The translations under genes were made by a program, and so were the position numbers. Shown piece by piece: positions 7,280 through 12,344 of a stretch of 12,344 nucleotides of DNA. Every line of letters begins with the position of its first letter. The stretch's first letter is position 1. The DNA is from a bacterium (lineage in GTDB: Bacteria > AUK180): positions 1-12,344 of the forward strand of contig JAUXGM010000063.1 of assembly GCA_030622125.1 (NCBI GenBank), given 5' to 3'. Under the pieces are notes generated by a model. That model was given only the letters and a program-made list of their open reading frames with translations, searched no databases and was not told the DNA's origin.

Positions 7280-9303
7280 TTTTTTACTCTGTTCTCTAAT
7301 TCTTCTTTCAGAACACCGATTATATTTTCTATATTTTTCCTATTGCTGCCTGTTAATTCAAACATCTTTTGATAAATATTAAGAGCATCATGAAGGTTGT
7401 TTCTTTGGATGTAAATATAGCCCAGGATATTTAATGCTTCTTCATCATTAGGGAATTCCTTCAAATGCAATTCAATCTCATCGAAAGCCTTTTCAAGATG
7501 ACCAAGTTCAATATACTGCTTAGCCAATTTAAAATGGGTTTGTGTGATCTTCGGATCAATTTCTTTCGCTTTTTCATAATATTTTATCGCTTCTTCAAAT
7601 CGCTCCGGCATTTTTCCGGCGGTATCCCCAAGATAAAAATATATATTAGCAGTTTCACCTACGAATTTTAACCCCTGTTTTAACATAGTCTCAGCTTTTT
7701 CGGGTTGATTAACGGAAAGAAAGATCTTAGCAATAGATATATAAGCATCTTCCGATTTCGAACTTATTTTGATTGCTTCTTTTAAATATTCAAGTGCCTT
7801 TTTAAATTCATTTTTTTTGAGGTGAAATTCACCTAATTGAACAAGAACATCATAGTTTCCAGGAGCAATTTTTCTAACCATTTCCAATACGGCATAATTA
7901 TGTTCCAGATCACCTTTATCGGTTAATATTTTAGAAAGTAATATATAATATTTTATTTTTTTGGGGGCAATTGCAAGTAGTTTTTTTAAATATGCGATAC
8001 TCTTTTCTATCTTTCTTACCTTTAAATTTAATTCTACAAGAGCAGAAAGAATCTCTTCCGTTTCTTTAAATTCACTTGATTTTTCATAAGCCCATATAGC
8101 GAAGTGTATAAACCCAAGCTCTTTATAAACAAATCCGAGATTTGTCATTATTTCACTGTCAAACCCATTGTTTGAAATATATTTTTTATATAATTTGATC
8201 GCTTCGGCATAATTCCCAGCTTCAAATTCCATTATTGCTAATAATTTAAGGATCTCTTTATTTTTGGGAAATAGATGAATTCCTGTTTTTAGATATCTTC
8301 TTGCTTCATCAAAATTTGCCTGACTATAGTATATTTGTCCCAATTTTAAATAACTATCAAGATTTCTGGGGGTTATTGCTATACAATTTTTAAACGAATC
8401 AATTGCTTTATCTATATCACCATTTAAATAATATATCTCACCATAATTTTTATGTGCTAAGGCATCATCCTTATTTATTTCTACGATTTTCTCAAGTATC
8501 TCCTTTGCTTTATCAAGTTCTCCTTTTTTTATATAAGTAGTTGCAATTGCATCAAGAACATTGATATCATCCGGATATAATTCCAATGATCTATTAAGGC
8601 ATGTGAGTGCCTCATCATATCTTGTTAATAGCATTAAAGTTGTACCTTTATTAAAGAAAAAAAATGAATTGTGTGGATCCTTTTCAATAGCACTTGTAAA
8701 AAAAGTTAATGCCTCTTTCAATTTACCGAGTTTTTCCAATATAAAACCATTGTTATTTAATATAAAAGGATCATCTTTATTTTCGGCAATGAGCATTTGG
8801 GAGAAACTTAATGCTTTCTCATAATCGCCTAAATCTTCGTAAAAATAGGTTAATTCGCGTATGATTTCTTTATTACCCGGTTGTTTTTTATATAAATTTT
8901 CAAGTATTTCCTTTGCTTCATCATATTTTTCGGTCTCAACATATATTTTTGTCAATAAAGATACAACCTCCATATTCGTATCATTTACTATAAGAAGTTT
9001 TTTTAATTCAACAATTGCCCTTGCATAGATCTTTTTTTCATAAAACAATTCCGCAGAATGGAATAGATCGGCAACGATGTTTTTATTTATAGAAATTGCT
9101 TTTTGATATGCCTCTTTTGTTTGAATAATATTATTTTGTTCTAAATAAGTATTTCCAAGGTAAAGGTACGGTTCATATCTTGACGGATCGGCATCTATTG
9201 ATTTTCTGAAAAATTTTACAGCTTTGGAATAATTTTTTTTGTCAAGTTCAACCATTCCTTCATTGATATATTTTTCGAAGTTCTTTGCTGGATTTTTAGC
9301 CAT
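7276..9303 (-). CDS. Large TPR-repeat protein
   Basis: A 675-residue protein made almost wholly of about 18 tetratricopeptide repeats. Clear units include NYSKAVKFFRKSIDADPSRY, KYDEAKEILENLYKKQPGNK, GDIDKAIDSFKNCIAITPRN, NFDEARRYLKTGIHLFPKN and RFEEAIKYYEKAKEIDPKI. There is no signal peptide or membrane segment, so a cytoplasmic superhelical scaffold is likely. The ATG at 9303 lies within the last codons of the glycosyltransferase gene (8-bp overlap), with a weak AGAGG about 10 bases upstream. TPR proteins are common beside glycosyltransferases of cell-surface polysaccharide pathways, where they can act in assembly or regulation. No O-GlcNAc transferase or kinase domain is visible. Partner unknown. 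Confidence 0.92.
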   Translation of the reverse strand: MAKNPAKNFEKYINEGMVELDKKNYSKAVKFFRKSIDADPSRYEPYLYLGNTYLEQNNIIQTKEAYQKAISINKNIVADLFHSAELFYEKKIYARAIVELKKLLIVNDTNMEVVSLLTKIYVETEKYDEAKEILENLYKKQPGNKEIIRELTYFYEDLGDYEKALSFSQMLIAENKDDPFILNNNGFILEKLGKLKEALTFFTSAIEKDPHNSFFFFNKGTTLMLLTRYDEALTCLNRSLELYPDDINVLDAIATTYIKKGELDKAKEILEKIVEINKDDALAHKNYGEIYYLNGDIDKAIDSFKNCIAITPRNLDSYLKLGQIYYSQANFDEARRYLKTGIHLFPKNKEILKLLAIMEFEAGNYAEAIKLYKKYISNNGFDSEIMTNLGFVYKELGFIHFAIWAYEKSSEFKETEEILSALVELNLKVRKIEKSIAYLKKLLAIAPKKIKYYILLSKILTDKGDLEHNYAVLEMVRKIAPGNYDVLVQLGEFHLKKNEFKKALEYLKEAIKISSKSEDAYISIAKIFLSVNQPEKAETMLKQGLKFVGETANIYFYLGDTAGKMPERFEEAIKYYEKAKEIDPKITQTHFKLAKQYIELGHLEKAFDEIELHLKEFPNDEEALNILGYIYIQRNNLHDALNIYQKMFELTGSNRKNIENIIGVLKEELENRVKK

Positions 9304-10459
9304 TATTTAACAACCTCTTATACAAATGGTCTATATCGGATACCATTTTATCGATTGAAAATTCTTTGAGTATTTTTTTCTTTCCGGTTACTGCCATTTT
9401 TTTTGCACAATCCATATTATTTATAACATAATTTATACTTTTTTTCAAGAGCCTTTCATTTTTCGGGGGAATTAAAAATCCTGTTTTTTGGGGAATTACC
9501 ACCTCAGAGGTTCCATCAACATTAAAAGCAACGACCGGTTTTTCAAGTAGAAATGCCTGTGGGACTACACGGGGTAAGCCCTCTCGTAAGGATGGATGTA
9601 TGATAACATCACAAGCATCAAGGTAATTTGGCACTTGTGCCGGTTGGATCAATCCTACAAACACAAAATGATTTTCCATTTCGAATTTTCTAATTTTTTG
9701 TTGGAATTCTTCTTTTAAAATTCCATCACCTATGAACATAAATATAACACCGGGGTGTTTTTTTACAATATCCGATGCAATATTAATTATATATTTATGA
9801 CCTTTTAAATAAAACAATCTTGCTAATGTACCGAAGATGATTTTGTTATCTCCTATATTAAATTGTTTACGGATACTTTTACCGTTACCTGAAGCATTGA
9901 GAAAATCATTTATATTTAATCCGCTTCTTATTACAAGATACTGTTCTTTTCTACCGATTCCTCTCTTTAAACATTTTTCAATAAGATTTGATGAAACAGA
10001 AATGATCTTTTTACTAACATAAGCCGTGATCCATTCAGAGAATACATAAAGGTATCGGACCAATGTGGGTTGATACCGATGAAAAGGTAAACCGTGAATA
10101 GTATGAACTACCGGCACACAAGCAAGGAATGATGCCCATCTTCCGATAATGCCCGCCTTTGATGAATGCGTATGAACAATATCATATTTTCCTTTTTTAA
10201 TAAATTTATATAATCTAAAAAAAGCAGTAATATCTTTTATCGGATTCAAATTACGAACGAGTGTGGGTTCTTCATATAAAGGTATTTTTTTTTCTTTTAT
10301 TTGAGTTACAATTTCCCCTTCCGGTCCGGTGGTCGGTCCTGTTAGAAGGTCGGCGTGCCAACCCCTTTCAATCAATCCTTCAACGGAATACATTGTATTT
10401 TCTTGTGCACCGCCGATAATCATTCTGGTAATAATGTGTAAAACTTTTTTCTTTCTCAT
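9296..10459 (-). CDS. Family 4 glycosyltransferase (GT-B fold)
   Basis: A 387-residue glycosyltransferase, full length for GT4. The N-terminal acceptor domain carries KVLHIITRMIIGGAQENT, DIVHTHSSKAGIIGR (93-107) and HTIHGLPFH (119-127). The C-terminal donor domain has FGTLARLFYLKGH, FIGDG (242-246), then HPSLREGLPRVVPQAF (288-303) and FNVDGTSEVV. The second acid of the E-x7-E motif is Gln here, as in a common GT4 branch with EGLxRVxPQA. The likely role is transfer of a sugar from a nucleotide donor to a lipid-linked or surface polysaccharide on the cytoplasmic face of the inner membrane; donor and acceptor cannot be read. The ATG matches the usual family N-terminus. It is first in operon 1, right behind a sigma70-type promoter and with no room for a ribosome binding site. 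Confidence 0.93.
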   Translation of the reverse strand: MRKKKVLHIITRMIIGGAQENTMYSVEGLIERGWHADLLTGPTTGPEGEIVTQIKEKKIPLYEEPTLVRNLNPIKDITAFFRLYKFIKKGKYDIVHTHSSKAGIIGRWASFLACVPVVHTIHGLPFHRYQPTLVRYLYVFSEWITAYVSKKIISVSSNLIEKCLKRGIGRKEQYLVIRSGLNINDFLNASGNGKSIRKQFNIGDNKIIFGTLARLFYLKGHKYIINIASDIVKKHPGVIFMFIGDGILKEEFQQKIRKFEMENHFVFVGLIQPAQVPNYLDACDVIIHPSLREGLPRVVPQAFLLEKPVVAFNVDGTSEVVIPQKTGFLIPPKNERLLKKSINYVINNMDCAKKMAVTGKKKILKEFSIDKMVSDIDHLYKRLLNNG

Positions 10460-10466
10460 TATTTTT

Positions 10467-10495
10467 ATTATATATCATAATTTATTTCTTTTCAA
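10467..10495 (-). promoter_or_regulatory. Sigma70-type promoter of operon 1, near-leaderless
   Basis: On the minus strand, TTGAAA (10495-10490) and TATAAT (10472-10467) are separated by 17 bases. Only AAAAATA lies between the -10 hexamer and the ATG at 10459, so the predicted transcription start (about 10460) abuts the start codon. There is no Shine-Dalgarno sequence in or before this stretch. The start codon is well supported by the protein family, so the mRNA is predicted to be leaderless or nearly so. Confidence 0.65.
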
Positions 10496-10497
10496 GG

Positions 10498-10559
10498 GGG
10501 GAAGTAAGGGAATAAGGGAATAAGGAAATAGGGCAATAAGAAAATAAGGGAATAAGTAA
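10498..10559. repeat. 8-bp tandem repeat tract (AATAAGGG type)
   Basis: Successive units TAAGGGAA, TAAGGGAA, TAAGGAAA, TAGGGCAA, TAAGAAAA, TAAGGGAA and TAAG keep an 8-bp period with point changes. The tract lies directly upstream of the operon 1 promoter and leads into composite repeat copy B. Related octamers recur at 144-167 (minus strand) and at 12324-12344. Confidence 0.85.
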
Positions 10560-10681
10560 AACAATATTAATTTCCGTAACCAACAAAAGAGGGACATTAC
10601 CGAAAACAATTGACAATGGACAATGAACAATTGACAATGAAAAAAAAACAAATACAAACTCCGAAAACAAGCGGGACATAC
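10532..10681 (+). repeat. Composite intergenic repeat, copy B
   Basis: About 90% identical to the reverse complement of 17-167 over its full length. The order is octamer units, TAAAACAATATTAA (10557-10570), the 27-bp core (10582-10608), a heptamer tract, then the 29-bp second block (10653-10681). The core and the second block are perfectly conserved between copies A and B, while linkers and heptamers vary. It fills the stretch upstream of operon 1. Minus-strand frames through it give Leu/Ser/Phe-rich low-complexity peptides that I reject as genes. Confidence 0.85.
10609..10640. repeat. 7-bp tandem repeat tract (TTGACAA type)
   Basis: Units TTGACAA, TGGACAA, TGAACAA, TTGACAA and TGA follow one another with a 7-bp period inside composite repeat copy B. 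The matching tract in copy A has a different series of variants. Each TTGACA looks like a -35 element, but I find no -10 hexamer at the right distance. Confidence 0.85.
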
Positions 10682-10689
10682 CTTTAATA

Positions 10690-10722
10690 GTTGAGAATTG
10701 AGAGTTGAGAATTGAGAGTTGG
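10690..10722. repeat. 7-bp tandem repeat tract (GTTGAGA/ATTGAGA)
   Basis: GTTGAGA, ATTGAGA, GTTGAGA, ATTGAGA and GTTGG alternate with an exact 7-bp unit, giving also a 14-bp period. It starts only 9 bases after composite repeat copy B and differs in sequence from the heptamers inside it. Confidence 0.85.
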
Positions 10723-10761
10723 AATACAAGAATATGTATAATATTTTTTCTTGATTTTTGA
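10723..10761. other. AT-rich spacer, nothing recognised
   Basis: Between two tandem tracts. It includes a TATAAT at 10737-10742 (plus strand) with no acceptable -35 element, so I do not call a promoter. Nothing else is seen. Confidence 0.4.
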
Positions 10762-10801
10762 CTTTGAACCTTTGAACTTTTGAACTTTTGAACCTTTCAA
10801 C
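10762..10801. repeat. 8-bp tandem repeat tract (CTTTGAAC type)
   Basis: Five units in a row: CTTTGAAC, CTTTGAAC, TTTTGAAC, TTTTGAAC, CTTTCAAC. A T9 run follows. The tract is non-coding and belongs to the same repetitive stretch between operon 1 and the insertion sequence. Confidence 0.85.
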
Positions 10802-10900
10802 CTTTTTTTTTGGTGTGTCCCAAGACTGTGTCCCGGGTTCTTCCTTAGATAACGATAAAACCACCCGAGAACAGTATAGACAAGGCAATAAGGAAATATA
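10802..10900. other. Unassigned intergenic DNA between repeat tracts
   Basis: This holds a T9 run and a directly repeated GTGTCCC (GTGTCCCAAGACTGTGTCCC, starting at 10814), then unique-looking sequence to 10900. GTGTCC also occurs in the insertion sequence ends, but the shared stretch is too short to call a relic. No reading frame or RNA gene is supported. Confidence 0.4.
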
Positions 10901-10915
10901 GAGGTTAGAGGTTAG
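10901..10915. repeat. 7-bp tandem tract GAGGTTA, interrupted by the insertion sequence
   Basis: GAGGTTA GAGGTTA G lies immediately left of the insertion sequence. On the right side the sequence continues GTTAGTGGTTAGTAA (12216-12230). Removing the element and one GTTAG restores GAGGTTA GAGGTTA GTGGTTA in unbroken phase. Confidence 0.75.
10911..10915. repeat. Possible target-site duplication, left copy (GTTAG)
   Basis: GTTAG occurs here and again at 12216-12220, directly beyond the right terminal inverted repeat. One extra A (10916) lies between this copy and the left inverted repeat, so the duplication could instead be six bases with one mismatch (GTTAGA/GTTAGT). Because the target is itself repetitive, chance cannot be excluded. 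Confidence 0.5.
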
Positions 10916-12171
10916 AGGTTATTGGCAAAATGAAAGGACACACCCTTTTTTTGCATTTTTTTCTTTGAATTTTCATTAATTTTGAAGTCCAATTCTTTAA
11001 TTATTTTTGACTTTTCATCCTGTTCAAATCGTATATATAATTTTTCTTCTATAAGATTCCATTCCGCTAAAACAAAATAATTAATAAATGATTGTGGAAG
11101 TTTAACATTTTCATTTAAAACATTTATATAACCGGATCCTTTTTCTTCATATTCTCTTACTTGCCTTATAAAATAAACTTTTGGGATAAAATTCTTTTTC
11201 TCTTTAAGCTTTTCTGGTTTCGAATAACCTGAATATCTCATAGAAGAATTATTAAACCATTCCAATTTTTCATCTACTTCTTCAACACTTTCAAACTCTA
11301 TTCTGTTCCAAAATTTTCTTGAAAATACAGAGTTATTCCCTTCTATTGAAGCTTGTGAAAATGGTTTTCGCGGAACTGAAAATATAGGAATTACTTCATT
11401 TGATAACATATGGAACATAAATTCCGATACATTCCTTTTGTTTTTTGTATAAGCAGTACCAACCATTGCCGCTCCATTGTCTGTTTTTATATAATCAGGT
11501 TTCTCAAATGTCTTAAAAAATACATCACAAGCCTTTCTTAATTCAAGGCTTGTTTGCGCCTCGATTCTTTTATAATGCCTTAATTTAGGTGCATTCTTGA
11601 AGGAAAATCCAACAAAATGTAAAGGTTCTGTTCTATTCATTATATGTTTTTGTATAAAATCTGCTTCTAATACTTTTCCTCCTAATAAATGGTGTATTGT
11701 ATATTCAGGATAACATAAATATCTCGCAGCACCTTTATGCCTATTCTTCTTCCGGCTACCAGACAGCCCTAAATTTGCCATCATGTAACCAATAGTTCTC
11801 AACGGAGGTATTTCTACCTCTGCATACTTTTTTCGCCATACTTGGGCTATTGCCGTTGCTCCACTGAAGAATTCTTGTGGATCTTCAACCAATTCTTGAT
11901 GTATTTCCCTTATAATTTCTAATATTTTACTATCCCATTTTCTTAATTTTCCCATAGACCATCCTCTTTTATCAATGCTAAAATCTTGATCCTTTGACTG
12001 CGTCCATCTTATTACAAATTTATTACCTAAATGTTTTTTATTAGCAATATGTATCTTTGCGATATTATCTTCAAAGTACATTCTGTTAACTTCTTGTCGT
12101 AATTTAATTGTTTTTTTTTGTCCATTTATACTCCATTTTTTTTCTTGTTTTATTATAGGATTTTTTTTCAT
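10912..12171 (-). CDS. DDE (integrase-core) transposase
   Basis: A 419-residue transposase from ATG 12171, preceded by AAAAAGG about 9 bases upstream; a TTG at 12180 is the less likely start. An N-terminal helical region (roughly residues 80-155) looks like a DNA-binding helix-turn-helix segment (SGATAIAQVWRKKY, LRTIGYMMANLGL). The rve core follows with D171 (LEADFIQKH), D231 (YIKTDNGAAMVG) and E277 (PFSQASIEGNNSVF), giving an intact DDE triad. A C-terminal domain contains FIRQV and IYINVLN-like strands (GYINVLNENVKLP). It catalyses cut or copy of its own element at the inverted repeats. The frame reads through the whole left inverted repeat, and the TAA stop (10914-10912) lies in the presumed target duplication. 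The family within DDE enzymes is uncertain. Confidence 0.9.
   Translation of the reverse strand: MKKNPIIKQEKKWSINGQKKTIKLRQEVNRMYFEDNIAKIHIANKKHLGNKFVIRWTQSKDQDFSIDKRGWSMGKLRKWDSKILEIIREIHQELVEDPQEFFSGATAIAQVWRKKYAEVEIPPLRTIGYMMANLGLSGSRKKNRHKGAARYLCYPEYTIHHLLGGKVLEADFIQKHIMNRTEPLHFVGFSFKNAPKLRHYKRIEAQTSLELRKACDVFFKTFEKPDYIKTDNGAAMVGTAYTKNKRNVSEFMFHMLSNEVIPIFSVPRKPFSQASIEGNNSVFSRKFWNRIEFESVEEVDEKLEWFNNSSMRYSGYSKPEKLKEKKNFIPKVYFIRQVREYEEKGSGYINVLNENVKLPQSFINYFVLAEWNLIEEKLYIRFEQDEKSKIIKELDFKINENSKKKMQKKGVSFHFANNL
10917..10942 (+). repeat. Left terminal inverted repeat of the insertion sequence
   Basis: 26 bp, beginning GGTTATTGGCAAAATG and ending GGACACA. It is the exact reverse complement of 12190-12215. 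It encodes the last residues (about SFHFANN) of the transposase on the minus strand. Confidence 0.93.
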
Positions 12172-12189
12172 TAAAATCAACCTTTTTCC

Positions 12190-12215
12190 TGTGTCCTTTC
12201 ATTTTGCCAATAACC
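12190..12215 (-). repeat. Right terminal inverted repeat of the insertion sequence
   Basis: 26 bp, the exact reverse complement of 10917-10942. It lies upstream of the transposase gene, and about 18 bases separate it from the ATG, so any transposase promoter must lie in the repeat or in flanking DNA. I see no convincing -35/-10 pair there. Confidence 0.93.
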
Positions 12216-12220
12216 GTTAG
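12216..12220. repeat. Possible target-site duplication, right copy (GTTAG)
   Basis: GTTAG directly abuts the right inverted repeat and matches 10911-10915. It also forms part of the GTGGTTA heptamer continuation, so the match is suggestive and not decisive. Confidence 0.5.
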
Positions 12221-12235
12221 TGGTTAGTAAAAAAT

Positions 12236-12344
12236 AATATTAAACTCCGTTACTAACAAAAGAGGGACATTACCGAAAACAGAGGCTGGAGGTTCGAGGT
12301 TAGAGGTTAGTGAAGAATACCAGAGAATAAGGAAATAAGGGAAT
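12236..12344 (+). repeat. Composite intergenic repeat, copy C (partial and variant)
   Basis: The AATATTAA linker, CCGT and the 27-bp core (12255-12281) match copies A and B; the core is identical in all three. After the core the sequence departs: in place of TTGACAA units come GAGGCTG, GAGGTTC, GAGGTTA, GAGGTTA (12282-12309), and the 29-bp second block is absent before the window ends. Octamer units (AATAAGG, AAATAAGGG) occupy the last 20 bases. No gene is visible here. Confidence 0.8.

Larger units (their letters stand above)
10917..12215 (-). mobile_element. Insertion sequence with 26-bp perfect terminal inverted repeats and a DDE transposase
   Basis: The element is about 1.3 kb and carries a single transposase gene on the minus strand. 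The inverted repeats at 10917-10942 and 12190-12215 match at all 26 positions, with outer ends GGTTATTGG and inner ends GGACACA. The first bases beyond the repeats differ. It is inserted in a GAGGTTA heptamer tract. Perfect repeats and an intact gene suggest a recent, possibly active insertion. The IS family is not identified; the integrase-core type resembles the broad IS3/IS481 class. Confidence 0.9.

Noticed and set aside
168-10531. A composite transposon bounded by the inverted repeats A and B
   Set aside because: Neither repeat copy encodes a transposase, the enclosed genes are chromosomal in type, and no target duplication is seen outside the copies.
10609-10636. An array of promoters, because TTGACA recurs in the heptamers
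   Set aside because: No TATAAT-like element lies 16-18 bases downstream on either strand; the match follows from the heptamer sequence.
10811-10834. Remnant end of a second insertion sequence (GGTGTGTCC, then GTGTCCC repeated)
   Set aside because: The similarity to the IS inner end is about 9 bases and does not extend into the rest of the terminal repeat.
10475-10888. A 137-codon minus-strand frame across the repeat region
   Set aside because: It is built from the 7- and 8-bp repeats (Ser/Leu/Phe runs, repeated LFPYSLI and FKSSKVQRFK patterns), has no credible start signal and overlaps the operon 1 promoter. An analogous frame at 6-317 has the same origin.
10498-10920. CRISPR array
   Set aside because: Repeat units are only 7-8 bp and directly adjacent, with no spacers of 25-40 bp between longer repeats and no cas genes.

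Overview
The window is AT-rich bacterial DNA. Eight chromosomal genes all lie on the minus strand (199-10459). An insertion sequence (about 10917-12215) and several blocks of short tandem repeats follow to the right. The best clue to the organism is the C-terminus of the 199-2037 product: an FPNP motif, then a ~93-residue Ig-like domain ending in W-D, ASGIYFL and a basic tail. This resembles the type A sorting domain of the type IX secretion system and points to the FCB superphylum (Bacteroidetes, Chlorobi, Fibrobacteres and related candidate phyla). The two promoters I can read are ordinary sigma70-type (TTGAAA-N17-TATAAT and TTGATT-N17-TATAAT), and one gene has a perfect AGGAGG ribosome binding site. 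That is unlike typical Bacteroidetes, so an AT-rich candidate phylum or early branch of FCB seems likelier. This placement is an inference.

Layout, right to left in the direction of transcription. Operon 1 (10459 to 5057): a family-4 glycosyltransferase, a 675-residue TPR protein, a WalJ/YycJ-type metallo-beta-lactamase-fold hydrolase, a fusion of a Sua5/YrdC threonylcarbamoyl-AMP synthase with ribose-5-phosphate isomerase B, and a small exported probable beta-strand protein. Consecutive genes overlap by 4-14 bp, which suggests one translationally coupled unit. Its promoter leaves almost no 5' leader. A 206-bp gap with interspersed-repeat-like DNA and the operon 2 promoter follows. Operon 2 (4847 to 199): a HEAT-repeat lipoprotein, a GAF/HD-GYP cyclic-di-GMP phosphodiesterase-type protein, and an exported beta-propeller-like protein with the sorting domain. 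Operon 2 reads as an envelope and second-messenger module. Operon 1 mixes core metabolism and tRNA modification with surface polysaccharide synthesis.

The ends of the window are non-coding and repetitive. A composite repeat of about 150 bp occurs at 17-167 (minus orientation) and 10532-10681 (plus orientation), so it brackets the whole gene block as an inverted pair. A third, partial copy starts near 12236. The copies share fixed sequence blocks joined by tracts of 7- or 8-bp tandem repeats. The insertion sequence has perfect 26-bp terminal inverted repeats and a DDE transposase whose reading frame crosses the left end and stops in flanking DNA. It sits inside one of the heptamer tracts.

I see no tRNA, rRNA, CRISPR array, defence island or phage. 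The gene content is mostly recognisable. The least explained parts are the modular repeats, the Sua5-RpiB fusion, the IS lacking its own stop codon, and the architecture of the two promoters.
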